The translations under genes and the position numbers were made by a program. A model generated the notes under the pieces. It was not told where the DNA came from and did not search any database. It saw only the letters and a program-made list of their open reading frames with translations. A DNA stretch of 64,000 bases from the NCBI GenBank assembly GCA_964652155.1, contig CAZZBK010000007.1, positions 21,566-85,565 of the forward strand, in the 5' to 3' direction. Each line of letters opens with the position of its first letter. Within the stretch, counting starts at the first letter, position 1. Below are positions 27,232 to 35,937 of this stretch, in pieces. The DNA is from CAZZBK01 sp964652155 (GTDB taxonomy: Bacteria; Planctomycetota; Planctomycetia; Pirellulales; PNKZ01).

Positions 27232-28418
27232 CGATGCTCGGCGTATTATTTTTGTCCACCGCGTTGCTCGGCGACGTGGCGACCTGGCAGTTGAACACCC
27301 TCGACGGTCAGCGGCTGGAAGGCACGCTCGTCGATTGGAAGCCGGACCAGCTCACGCTCGCCACCCGCGAAGGTCGCCCCTCGGTCACGCTGCGCAGCGT
27401 GCTCGACATCCAGCGGATGGGCTCAGTCCCCTCGGCCGAAAAGCCGAGCGTTTGGGTCGCGCTCGTCGATGGCAGTACGCTGCTCGCCACGGCCTACACG
27501 GTCCGCAACGGCCAAGCATCGGTCACGCTCACCGGCGATGTCAAACTCACCGTTGCCACGCGGTTCATCGAACACGTTCGGCTCCGTGAGCACGGCGGCG
27601 CTTGGGCCCAACAGTGGAATGACATTCTCAAGGCTGAACGTAATGGCGACGTGATCGTCGTGCGCAAAGAAGACACGCTCGACTTTGTGAGCGGTGCCTC
27701 GGGAGACATCGACGACGAGACGGTGCAGTTCCAGATCGACGGCGAGAAGATCCCCGTCAAGCGTCCCAAGGTCGAGGGCGTGCTGTATTTTCGCGCCGCG
27801 CGACCCGAGTTGCCCACAAGCATTTGTCGCGCGCAGCTCGCTGGCGGCAGCGTCGTCGCCGTGGCGGCGGTCAGCGTGACCGACGGGGGACTGTCGTTGC
27901 GGACCCCCGCGGGAATCGAGTTCAACGGCCCCGCCGCACTCGTGAGCCGCTTTCAGTTCAATGTCACCTATCTGAGCGATTTGCCGAGCGAGAAAGAGAC
28001 GGTGCATCCGTTCCTGACCTCGACGGACGACCGGACCCGATCGGCCTACGCACGCTTTTTCCAGCCGCAACGCAACCGGGCGCTCGATCGCGGACCGCTC
28101 AAGTTGGGCAACCGCACGTATGACAAGGGGCTCTCGCTGCCGGGTCAGAGCGAGATCGTGTTTCGACTCGGCGAAGAGTACGCCGCGCTGCAAGGGGTGG
28201 TCGGCATCGACGACTCGGCCCGGCCATTGGGGGACGTGCGATTGCTGATCCTCGGCGACGACCAACCGCTGCTCGACACGGTGCTGACGGGCCGCACACC
28301 GCCGACCGATGTGAACGTCAAGCTCAAGGGGGTGCGACGACTCAAGATCGTCGTCAACTGTCATGGCGACGAGGTGGGTGACCGAGTCAACTTTTGCGAC
28401 ATCAGGTTGGTGCAATGA
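27228..28418 (+). CDS. Secreted NPCBM-domain protein
   Basis: 396 residues from GTG 27228, whose GTGA overlaps the previous stop; GAAGGAAG lies at a better distance from this GTG than from the in-frame ATG at 27234. A short hydrophobic N-terminus (LGVLFLSTALLGD) suggests export. The first part is beta-rich with a GQRLEGTLVDWKPDQLTLATR strand pattern. The C-terminal 130 residues form an NPCBM/NEW2 carbohydrate-binding domain (GNRTYDKGLSLPGQSEIVFRL ... NFCDIRLVQ). The domain usually binds glycans at glycosidase N-termini, so envelope or glycan attachment is plausible. The next gene starts in its stop codon. Confidence 0.82.
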   Translation: MTMLGVLFLSTALLGDVATWQLNTLDGQRLEGTLVDWKPDQLTLATREGRPSVTLRSVLDIQRMGSVPSAEKPSVWVALVDGSTLLATAYTVRNGQASVTLTGDVKLTVATRFIEHVRLREHGGAWAQQWNDILKAERNGDVIVVRKEDTLDFVSGASGDIDDETVQFQIDGEKIPVKRPKVEGVLYFRAARPELPTSICRAQLAGGSVVAVAAVSVTDGGLSLRTPAGIEFNGPAALVSRFQFNVTYLSDLPSEKETVHPFLTSTDDRTRSAYARFFQPQRNRALDRGPLKLGNRTYDKGLSLPGQSEIVFRLGEEYAALQGVVGIDDSARPLGDVRLLILGDDQPLLDTVLTGRTPPTDVNVKLKGVRRLKIVVNCHGDEVGDRVNFCDIRLVQ

Positions 28419-30154
28419 GAAACCTACTAGCTCTGCTGGTGCTACTGTATTCTGCGTCGGCTTTTGCAGTCGACGAGGTCGACCCGCGCGTCGTGGCGGC
28501 CGAGTCGGCGCGCGTGGCAGCCATTCACAAGGTGAGCCGCGCGGCGGTCAGTATCTTCGCCGACGGCGGCACCAACGGCGGCTCAGGCGTGGTCATCTCG
28601 AGTGACGGTTACGCATTGACCAACTTTCACGTCGTGCAGCCCGCCGGTGACTGGATGAAGTGCGGCATGCCCGACGGCAAGCTCTACGACGCGGTGATCG
28701 TCGGGATCGATCCGGTCGGCGACGTGGCGCTCATCAAGCTGCTCGGCCGGCAAGACTTCCCGCACGCCACGCTGGCCGATAGCGACACGGTCCGCGTCGG
28801 CGATTGGGCCATTTGCGTCGGCAACCCGTTTCTGCTCGCCACCGATTTTCAGCCCACCATTACCTACGGGATCGTCTCGGGGGTGCATCGCTACCAGCCG
28901 CCGGCCGGCACGCTGCTCGAGTACGCCGACTGCATTCAGACCGACGCCTCGATCAACCCTGGCAACTCGGGCGGACCCCTGTTCAACACCCAGGGCGAGT
29001 TGATCGGCATCAACGGTCGCGGCTCGTTCGAGAAGCGCGGCCGGGTCAACGTGGGCGTCGGCTACGCGATCTCGATCAATCAAATCAAGTTCTTTCTAGG
29101 CGCTCTGCGGGCTGGGCGCATCGTCGATCACGCCACGCTCGGCGCAACGGTCAACACCGGCACCGACGGTCGGGTGTTGGTGGCCGACATCCTCGAAGAC
29201 TCCGACGCCTACCGCCGCGGACTCCGTTACAGCGACGAGGTCGTTTCCTTTGGCGGACGAACGATCCGCACGGTGAACGCTTTCAAGAACGTGCTCGGCA
29301 TCTTCCCTCGCGATTGGCAGGTACCGCTCACGTATCGCCGCGACGGCCGCACGCATGATGCGGTCGTGCGTCTGGCCGGAGTGCACAGCCCGGCCGAACT
29401 CCTCGAGAAGCTGCAAGGGCGCAAGCCGCGTGGCCCACAGCCGCCGCAGCCCAAGCCCGGCGAGGAAAAAAAGCCCCTTCCGGCCGACCACCCGCCGACC
29501 AAAGCCAAGCCGATGCCCGACGAGGTCAAGAAACTCTTCGAGAAGCGGCAAGGCTACGCCAACTATCACTTCAATAAGGTTGAACGCACACGGGTCTGGA
29601 ACGCGCTCGTCTCGCATGGCGACTTCAAGAACGCGGCTGGCCCCTGGGTCCTCAAAGGGACCGTGCAGCCGGCCGGCGACGCGGAGTTCCGCATCGACAG
29701 CAAGAGTGTGCAGTGTGTGTTGCCGGGCGGACAACTCAAGCTGGACGTGACCGACTCCCTGACCGGAGCGGCCGAGCCCGCGGGCAGCGGCGGCCTGCTC
29801 GCGGCCTTGTATCTCTGGCGTCGCTTCTTGGTGCTGGGACCCGAGTTGTTTGGGGACGTGACTTACGCGGGCATCGCCCCGGTCGAGGGGAAGCTGGAAC
29901 GGCTCGTCGACGTGCTGTCGGCCACCTACGGCGGGGTCGAGTGCCAGGCGTCGATCGACACGGCACGCGGCGAACTGCTTCGCTGGAGCATGCAGTTGCA
30001 CGCTGATGACGATCCGTGCGAGCTGTTGTTCAGCGATTACGTCGAGCAGCAAGGCCGCTCGGTGCCGCGCAAACTCACGGTCCGCTACGGCGACGTGATC
30101 TACGGCGTCTATACCTTGGCCAACAGTGAATTAAACGGAGGGGCTCAACCATGA
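28415..30154 (+). CDS. HtrA/DegP-like serine protease with intact catalytic triad and PDZ domain
   Basis: 579 residues. Signal peptide 1-19. Trypsin-like domain about 40-240 with the triad His72 (TNFHVV), Asp103 (DPVGDVALIKL) and Ser185 (NPGNSGGPL). A PDZ-like domain follows (about 243-355), then a Pro/Lys-rich linker and a C-terminal beta domain not seen in DegP (about 385-579). DegP/DegS-type enzymes degrade or cleave misfolded or signalling proteins outside the cytoplasm. ATG 28415 overlaps the previous stop; the next gene overlaps its stop. It is the only catalytically intact member of three consecutive HtrA-like genes. Confidence 0.9.
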   Translation: MRNLLALLVLLYSASAFAVDEVDPRVVAAESARVAAIHKVSRAAVSIFADGGTNGGSGVVISSDGYALTNFHVVQPAGDWMKCGMPDGKLYDAVIVGIDPVGDVALIKLLGRQDFPHATLADSDTVRVGDWAICVGNPFLLATDFQPTITYGIVSGVHRYQPPAGTLLEYADCIQTDASINPGNSGGPLFNTQGELIGINGRGSFEKRGRVNVGVGYAISINQIKFFLGALRAGRIVDHATLGATVNTGTDGRVLVADILEDSDAYRRGLRYSDEVVSFGGRTIRTVNAFKNVLGIFPRDWQVPLTYRRDGRTHDAVVRLAGVHSPAELLEKLQGRKPRGPQPPQPKPGEEKKPLPADHPPTKAKPMPDEVKKLFEKRQGYANYHFNKVERTRVWNALVSHGDFKNAAGPWVLKGTVQPAGDAEFRIDSKSVQCVLPGGQLKLDVTDSLTGAAEPAGSGGLLAALYLWRRFLVLGPELFGDVTYAGIAPVEGKLERLVDVLSATYGGVECQASIDTARGELLRWSMQLHADDDPCELLFSDYVEQQGRSVPRKLTVRYGDVIYGVYTLANSELNGGAQP

Positions 30155-31200
30155 TCGGCCAGTCGCTCATGCGCGGACTGCTCGGTGCGTGCTGCTTGTT
30201 GCTCGTCACGGGCTCGCTAAGCGCGGCGGGAGACCCCGCCTCGTTCGTCGACGTTGTCCGCTCGGTGCAGCCGAAGATCGTAAAGATTTACGGCGCGGGT
30301 GGCTTTCGCGGCCTCGAGGCGTATCAGAGCGGCCTGCTCATCTCGCCCAATGGGCACGTGTTGACCGTCTGGAGTTACGTGCTCGACACCGATTTTATTG
30401 GCGTGACACTCGACGACGGGCGCCGCTTCGACGGCAAGCTGGTGGCGGCCGACCCGCGGCTCGAGGTGGCGGTGCTCAAGATCGACGCGCAGGGCTTGCC
30501 CTGTTTCAAGCTCGACGAGGCGGTCGAGGCTGACGGCCTGACGCGCGTGCTGGCCTTTAGCAATCTGTATGGGGTGGCGACGGGCGACGAGCCCTCGAGC
30601 GTGCAGCACGGCGTGATCAGCGTGCGCAGCCCGCTCAACGCCCGGCGCGGCACGTATGAGTCCCCCTATCATGGCCCGGCGTACATTCTCGACGCCATGA
30701 CGAATAACCCCGGCGCGGCGGGCGGAGCGCTGACCGATCGACAAGGCCGGCTGCTCGGCTTGCTCGGCAAGGAACTTCGCAACACGCAAAACAACACCTG
30801 GCTCAACTACGCGATTCCGGCCAGTGCACTGGCCAAAACGGTCGAGGAGATCGTCGCCGGGCGTTACGTCCGGCGACCGAGCCAAGAGGACGAGGGGCAA
30901 CCCAAGCCCAAGCAGCCTTGGACCCTCGATTTGGTCGGCGTGCAGTTGGTCCCCGACGTGCTCCCACGCACGCCGCCGTACGTCGACTCGATTCGGGGCA
31001 ACACGCCGGCCGCGCTCATGGGGCTGCGCAGCGACGACCTGCTCGTGTTCATCAACGACCGCTTGGTCCCCTCGTGTGCCAGTGTCCGCAACGAGTTGCA
31101 GTACATCGATCGCATCGACCCCGTGCGACTGACCGTGATGCGCGGCCAAGAACTGGTTGAAGTCGTGCTCAAGAGCCCCAGCGAAGCGAGTGGCAAATGA
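30151..31200 (+). CDS. HtrA-like pseudoprotease (triad lost) with PDZ domain
   Basis: 349 residues; signal peptide about 1-26. The trypsin-like domain aligns with the protease encoded just upstream, but all three triad positions differ: His becomes Ser75 (VLTVWSYV), Asp becomes Glu105 (DPRLEVAVLKI) and Ser becomes Ala190 (NNPGAAGGAL). The fold-supporting motifs around each site remain, so loss of catalysis with retained structure is the natural reading. A PDZ-like domain fills about 255-345. ATGA overlaps on both sides force co-expression with the active HtrA. Likely a binding, inhibitory or scaffold subunit. Confidence 0.85.
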   Translation: MIGQSLMRGLLGACCLLLVTGSLSAAGDPASFVDVVRSVQPKIVKIYGAGGFRGLEAYQSGLLISPNGHVLTVWSYVLDTDFIGVTLDDGRRFDGKLVAADPRLEVAVLKIDAQGLPCFKLDEAVEADGLTRVLAFSNLYGVATGDEPSSVQHGVISVRSPLNARRGTYESPYHGPAYILDAMTNNPGAAGGALTDRQGRLLGLLGKELRNTQNNTWLNYAIPASALAKTVEEIVAGRYVRRPSQEDEGQPKPKQPWTLDLVGVQLVPDVLPRTPPYVDSIRGNTPAALMGLRSDDLLVFINDRLVPSCASVRNELQYIDRIDPVRLTVMRGQELVEVVLKSPSEASGK

Positions 31201-33146
31201 CCCGAACGACATGCTGGTTGTGGCTGATCGCAGGTTGCTGGGCTTGGCTGGGCGCGCCCAGTGCCAGTCTCGCGGCCGACGATTTAACCGCGCTCGAAGA
31301 GCAAGCCCTGCGCGCGGCGGTGGCTCGTGTCGCGCCGAGTGTCGTGAGCATCGAGACCTTCGGCGGCTTGGAAAAGGTCGACAAGGTGCTCGTCGGCACC
31401 GGTCCCACGACCGGGCTGGTCATCTCGCCCGACGGCTATATTATCTCGAGCGCTTTCAATTTCGCGCAGAAACCATCGACGATTCTGATCGGCATGTCCG
31501 ACGGGAGCCGCAGCCCGGCGCGGCTCGTGGCGACCGATCGGCAACGGATGCTCACGCTGCTCAAGGTTAACGTTGACGAGCCGCTCGTGGCTTGCGAGCC
31601 GGCGAACGATGCGGCCGTCCGGGTCGGCGACTGGGCGATCGCCTTGGGCCGCACGTTCGACTCGACCCAGGTCAACTCGTCGGTCGGCATCGTGAGCGCC
31701 GTGGGACGGGTCTGGGGCAAGGCCTTGCAGACCGACGCCAAGGTCTCGCCGGCCAACTACGGTGGCCCGCTGGTAAACATTCGTGGCCAGGTGTTGGGCG
31801 TGCTCGTGCCCCTCTCGCCACAAGGGAACAGCGATGTGTCGGGGGTCGAGTGGTACGACTCGGGCATCGGGTTTGCCATCCCCTTGTCGCACGTGCAGCG
31901 TGTGTTGCCACGGCTGCAACAAGGGGCAGACCTGCTCCCCGGCCTGCTGGGGGTCAATATCAAGCAAGCTGATCTGTTCGCCGACCCAGTCGAGCTGTTG
32001 TATGTGCGCCCCAACTCGCCCGCTTACAAGGCGGGGATCAAAAAAGGGGATCGCGTCGTGCAATTCGACAAGGTCACGATCGAGCAACGGGCACAACTGA
32101 CCCGCGAACTCGCACAGCGCTACGCTGGCGAGTCGGTCAAGCTCGCCGTGCTGCGCGGCACCGAGCGGCTCGAATTCTCCCTCGAACTGGCCGACAAGCT
32201 CGAACCGTATGAGCGCCCGCTGTTGGGCATCCTGCCGCGGCGTGACGCCTCGACCGATGGCGTCGTGGTGCGCGAGGTCCTGTCCGGCACGAGCGCCGAG
32301 AAGCTCGGACTCAAGAGCGGCGATCGGATCACCCAAGTTGGAACTGATAAAGTCGACCAGCGCGAGACCCTCACCCGGCACATCGCCGCGCTGCAACTCA
32401 AGCAGCCAACCACGCTCGAAGTGCAGCGCGGGAGCGAGACCCTACGGTTGAACTGGACACCGACGGCGGAAAGGTTCTCCATTCCCGACACGCTGCCGCC
32501 AGCCCGCGACACGCTCGCGGCCGCCGTCAAGCAGCGTCCGCTCGTTGGTCGCTTTCAGCTCAAGCTGGCCGACGTCGAGACCGACTGCACCGTGTACGTG
32601 CCGGAGCTTTATGACGCGCGGGTCTCCTACGGCTTGGTGCTGTACCTGCACGGCAACGAGGCCTTCGACGCCGACAAGCTCGTCGAGCGGTGGAAGGCCT
32701 CGTGCGATCGGGACGACCTGATTTTGCTCGCCCCGCGCAGCGCGAAGGCGGCCCAATGGCAGGCCAGCGACGTGGACGCGATCGTGCGGGCGGTGGTCGA
32801 GATTCGCAAGGACTACACGATCGACGCGCAGCGCGTGGTTGCGGTGGGCTCGCAGAGCGGCGGCGGCCTGGCCTTTCGGCTGGCCTACACGCAGCGTGAG
32901 CATATTCGCGGCGTGGCGGTGTGCAACTCGCCGATCCTGGGCCCGCCGCCCGACAACGACCCCGAGCAGCGTTTGTCACTGCTGATCGCCACGGCGAAGC
33001 AACCTGACGCGACGGCGGCGCTCGACGTGCTGCGCAAGGCCAAGTATCCGGTCGTCACGCTCGACCAGGGGGACAAGCCGCGGTTCTTTAGCAACGACGA
33101 GCTGACTGCCGTGCTGCGGTGGCTCGACGCGCTGGATCGGATTTAA
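31197..33146 (+). CDS. HtrA-like pseudoprotease with two PDZ domains fused to an alpha/beta-hydrolase
   Basis: 649 residues; signal peptide about 1-27. The trypsin-like domain (about 40-245) has lost the triad: His to Phe87, Asp to Met118, Ser to Tyr188 (NYGGPL instead of NSGGPL). Two PDZ domains follow (about 249-332 and 341-422). Residues about 445-649 form an alpha/beta-hydrolase of the esterase/PHB-depolymerase kind: oxyanion strand LYLHGN (483-488), nucleophile elbow G-S-Q-S-G with Ser554. No His is found in the last 70 residues, where the catalytic His should be (the spot reads GDKPRFF), so hydrolase activity is also doubtful. Coupled to the previous gene by ATGA. Confidence 0.83.
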   Translation: MTRTTCWLWLIAGCWAWLGAPSASLAADDLTALEEQALRAAVARVAPSVVSIETFGGLEKVDKVLVGTGPTTGLVISPDGYIISSAFNFAQKPSTILIGMSDGSRSPARLVATDRQRMLTLLKVNVDEPLVACEPANDAAVRVGDWAIALGRTFDSTQVNSSVGIVSAVGRVWGKALQTDAKVSPANYGGPLVNIRGQVLGVLVPLSPQGNSDVSGVEWYDSGIGFAIPLSHVQRVLPRLQQGADLLPGLLGVNIKQADLFADPVELLYVRPNSPAYKAGIKKGDRVVQFDKVTIEQRAQLTRELAQRYAGESVKLAVLRGTERLEFSLELADKLEPYERPLLGILPRRDASTDGVVVREVLSGTSAEKLGLKSGDRITQVGTDKVDQRETLTRHIAALQLKQPTTLEVQRGSETLRLNWTPTAERFSIPDTLPPARDTLAAAVKQRPLVGRFQLKLADVETDCTVYVPELYDARVSYGLVLYLHGNEAFDADKLVERWKASCDRDDLILLAPRSAKAAQWQASDVDAIVRAVVEIRKDYTIDAQRVVAVGSQSGGGLAFRLAYTQREHIRGVAVCNSPILGPPPDNDPEQRLSLLIATAKQPDATAALDVLRKAKYPVVTLDQGDKPRFFSNDELTAVLRWLDALDRI

Positions 33147-33158
33147 GGTCCGTCTACG

Positions 33159-33494
33159 ATGTGGCAACGCGTGGTGCTCGGTGTGCTGGGATTGGTCTTT
33201 GTCGTCACCGGCAGCATCATGATGCTGCAAGACGGGGACTCGAACGCGCAATTTGCGACGGCCGGGGCCAGTTGCCTACGAATCGGCGCACTGTTATTGG
33301 TCATCTGGCTGGCGCTGCCCGACATCGTGCGGCCACGCAATTGGTGGGGGCTCGGCGCGGTGCTGCTGATTGTGGTGGTGATCGTCCGCGCGCCGGTGGT
33401 GCTCCCGTATCTGATCGGGGCATTGGTGCTGCTGCGCGTTTTGCGGCCGTTTATGAACGCCTCGCCGCAGCGCTCTGGCGGTCGGCGGTCGTGA
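33159..33494 (+). CDS. Small membrane protein, last gene of the operon
   Basis: 111 residues with three to four hydrophobic helices (about 4-23, 38-55, 64-80, 83-98), separated by a polar DGDSNAQ loop and a Trp-containing PRNWW turn. No family recognised. It starts 12 nt after the esterase-fused pseudoprotease and ends just before a palindromic element, so it is probably the last cistron. It may anchor the secreted HtrA-like proteins (inference from position only). Confidence 0.68.
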   Translation: MWQRVVLGVLGLVFVVTGSIMMLQDGDSNAQFATAGASCLRIGALLLVIWLALPDIVRPRNWWGLGAVLLIVVVIVRAPVVLPYLIGALVLLRVLRPFMNASPQRSGGRRS

Positions 33495-33537
33495 ATGCAC
33501 TCCGATGCAGTTCTTCTCATCTGAGCCGGCTCTTCTC

Positions 33538-33620
33538 TTTTGAGCCAGGGGCATAAGCCCCCGGATAAGCGTGCCCTGTCACCCGCAATGTCATGCGGGG
33601 GCTCACGCCCAGCGGCTCGG
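33538..33620. repeat. Long palindromic element, copy B
   Basis: Left arm 33538-33569 (GAGCCAGGGGCATAAGCCCC then CGGATAA) and right arm 33594-33620 (TGCGGGGGCTCACGCCCAGC then GGCTCGG) form an inverted repeat around GTGCCCTGTCAC..., the same loop core as copies A and D. It separates the big operon from serA and could act as the operon's terminator. Confidence 0.72.
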
Positions 33621-33695
33621 ATGGCGATGGATTTACGCTCGTCGATCTTGCAAAAATGGGCACTCTGAGCGGCGTTTTAGCGTGCGAAACCCTCC

Positions 33696-33724
33696 TTGAC
33701 CACCGGGGACGATATTTCTATTCT
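33696..33724 (+). promoter_or_regulatory. serA promoter predicting a leaderless transcript
   Basis: TTGACC (33696-33701) and TATTCT (33719-33724) with exactly 17 nt between. The -10 box ends 6 nt before the ATG at 33731, so transcription should start at or next to the start codon. No Shine-Dalgarno is visible between promoter and ATG, which fits. Confidence 0.5.
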
Positions 33725-33730
33725 CTACGC

Positions 33731-35374
33731 ATGAAACGCATTATCGTACTCGACCCGTTGGCCCCCGAGGGCCTGGACCTTATCAAGCAAACCCCGGGCA
33801 TTGAGTACGAAATACGTACCGGCCTGAGCGGAGACGCGTTGCGTTCGTCGCTCGCCGAGTTTGACGGTGCGATTGTCCGCTCGGGGGTTAAAATCACGGC
33901 CGAGGCACTCGCGGGCAACAAGCGTCTCAAGGCCATCGTCCGGGCCGGCGTGGGAACCGACAACATCGACAAGAATGCCGCGACCCGACTGGGGATCGTG
34001 GTCATGAACACGCCCTCGGGCAACACGATCAGCACCGCCGAGCACACGATCGCACTGATGATGGCCCTCTCGCGGAACATTGCGCCCGCGTACCAAAGCC
34101 TGATCGAAGGGCGTTGGGACCGCAGCAAGTACATGGGCACGCAACTGGGAGGCAAGACGCTCGGCATCATCGGCCTGGGGCGGATTGGCCTGAGCGTCGC
34201 GTCACGCTGCAAGGCGATGGAAATGCGCATCATCGGCTTCGACCCCTACATGTCCAAAGAGCGGGCCGCCGAGTTGGGCATCGAACTCGTGACCTCGGTC
34301 GCCGACATGCTGCCGCATGTTGACTACATGACCGTACACGTCCCCGCCACGCCCGACACGGTCAACATGATCTCGACCAAAGAGCTGGCGCTGATTAAGA
34401 AGGGGGCGCGGCTCATCAACTGCGCCCGAGGGGGCATCTACAACGAAGCCGCGTTGCTCGAAGGGCTTGAGTCTGGCCAGATCGCCGGCGTGGCGCTCGA
34501 TGTGTTTGCGACTGAGCCATGCAAAACGAGCCCGCTCTTCGGCAAGCCGGGGGTCGTCTGCACGCCGCATCTGGGCGCGAGCACCGAAGAGGCCCAAACG
34601 CAGGTGGCCATCGAAGGCTGCCAATTGCTCGTCGACTTTTTCACCACCGGCGCGATTCGCCACGCGGTGAACATGACGACCCTCGATCCCACCAAGCTGG
34701 CCGCGCTCCGCGACTACTTGGACCTCGGATATCGGCTCGGGCTGTTGCTCGCGCAGCTCGATCGCCAGCCGGCCCGCGCCTGCCGCGTGCATTATCGGGG
34801 CGAGGTGTCGAGCAAGGACACGAAGCTCATCACCTCGGCCGTCGCGGCCGGGCTGCTCGAACACGCCTTGGAAGAGTCGGTCAACATCGTCAACGCCGAG
34901 GCACTGTTGCGTGATCGCGGCATCGAACTCACGGCCGAAAGCCGCGCCGACATGGGGGCGTTCAGCTCGGTGATCACGGTCGAGTTGGCGACCGAAAAGA
35001 AGACGTATCGCGTGGCAGGGACGATCTTCGGCCAGAACATGCCGCGGCTCGTGCAGTGGAACGAGTATCGGCTCGACGCCTTCCTCGACGGCATCATGGT
35101 GATTTTCACGCATCGTGACGTGCCTGGCATTATCGGCCGGGTCGGCACCATCTTTGGCAATCATCAGGTGAACATCGCGCAGATGTCGGTCGGCCGGGCG
35201 AGCAACGCCGAGGCGGGGGGCGGAGCGGTCGGGGTGCTCAATGTCGACGCTACGCCGCCAGAAAAGGCGCTCGAAGAGATGACCGCGCATGCCGATCTCG
35301 ACTCGGCGAGCGTCATCTGGCTCCCCCGGGCGGGCGAGTATCCGAGTTGGCTCTCGTCAGCTTCGCCAGCTTAG
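33731..35374 (+). CDS. serA: D-3-phosphoglycerate dehydrogenase, long form with ACT domain
   Basis: 547 residues; oxidises 3-phosphoglycerate to phosphohydroxypyruvate with NAD, the first step of serine synthesis. The Rossmann motif GIIGLGRIGLSVA lies near 148. The catalytic trio is seen as R in NCARGGIYNE, E in FATEP and H in TPHLGAS. After the catalytic part (about 1-320) come the allosteric substrate-binding region and a C-terminal ACT domain (about 455-535, GIIGRVGTIFGNHQVNIAQM), as in Bacillus/Mycobacterium-type SerA (about 525-530 residues). Serine feedback control through ACT is likely. The start is fixed by the family N-terminus and the promoter just upstream. Confidence 0.95.
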   Translation: MKRIIVLDPLAPEGLDLIKQTPGIEYEIRTGLSGDALRSSLAEFDGAIVRSGVKITAEALAGNKRLKAIVRAGVGTDNIDKNAATRLGIVVMNTPSGNTISTAEHTIALMMALSRNIAPAYQSLIEGRWDRSKYMGTQLGGKTLGIIGLGRIGLSVASRCKAMEMRIIGFDPYMSKERAAELGIELVTSVADMLPHVDYMTVHVPATPDTVNMISTKELALIKKGARLINCARGGIYNEAALLEGLESGQIAGVALDVFATEPCKTSPLFGKPGVVCTPHLGASTEEAQTQVAIEGCQLLVDFFTTGAIRHAVNMTTLDPTKLAALRDYLDLGYRLGLLLAQLDRQPARACRVHYRGEVSSKDTKLITSAVAAGLLEHALEESVNIVNAEALLRDRGIELTAESRADMGAFSSVITVELATEKKTYRVAGTIFGQNMPRLVQWNEYRLDAFLDGIMVIFTHRDVPGIIGRVGTIFGNHQVNIAQMSVGRASNAEAGGGAVGVLNVDATPPEKALEEMTAHADLDSASVIWLPRAGEYPSWLSSASPA

Positions 35375-35642
35375 AGTCACGAGTTTGCGCTCGTCACCAC
35401 GGACGTTTTCAGCTCCGTGCGGGCTTAAGTGGTCATGCCGATTAGCGCGCCGCTACGACCTCTACATCCGGCGCGACGCACAAGAGGCTGGCTGAAATGC
35501 AAAAACTTTGCGTCCCTTCGACTCATCGATCCTCGAAGATCGATCCGAAATAAATGAATGCCGGTGGCAAAGTGGCCCGGCCTCGAGACACGGCTTGGAA
35601 GCCGCCTTCCGTTCGACCCCTCGTGTAGTTCCCCTCTCTTTT
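35375..35642. other. 268-nt intergenic region after serA
   Basis: Contains an imperfect hairpin (CACGGA ... TCCGTG, 35398-35419) that could end serA transcription, though no T-run follows, and a perfect 7-bp stem ATCGATC/GATCGAT (35525-35544). No gene seen. Confidence 0.4.
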
Positions 35643-35891
35643 ATGGTCGACTCTCAATTGGTAGACCGCGCGCAGAACGCGCTGCGTCGCAATCCTCACT
35701 TGGCCAAGCGCAACCTGAACCTATCGACCGACCAAGGTCGCGTGGTGCTCAGCGGCAAGGTCAACTCGTTCTTTCAAAAGCAGATGGCGCAAGAAGCCCT
35801 CCGCGGCGAAGGACTGCACGACATCGACAACCAGTTGGAAGTCCACTGGTCGACCGCGCAGCTTGCCGAAGGCAACAGCGGGTTGCTCTAA
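35643..35891 (+). CDS. Small BON-domain protein
   Basis: 82 residues from ATG 35643. The whole chain is one BON domain: conserved V-x-L-S-G-x-V core (GRVVLSGKVNSFFQKQMAQ) and a final V/I-D-N-Q-L-E-V strand. BON domains bind phospholipid or attach to membranes and pores, but without a signal peptide here it is probably cytoplasmic; planctomycetes carry many such short copies. The upstream extension of the frame is not protein-like, so I use ATG 35643. Confidence 0.75.
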   Translation: MVDSQLVDRAQNALRRNPHLAKRNLNLSTDQGRVVLSGKVNSFFQKQMAQEALRGEGLHDIDNQLEVHWSTAQLAEGNSGLL

Positions 35892-35937
35892 GCCACACGC
35901 TCGACAGGCGTGTTGATCGACCGTTGTAGGCTGTGCT

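Noticed and set aside
35398..35419. Factor-independent terminator after serA
   Set aside because: Stem is only six base pairs and no T-run follows, so I list it as a feature of the gap, not a terminator.
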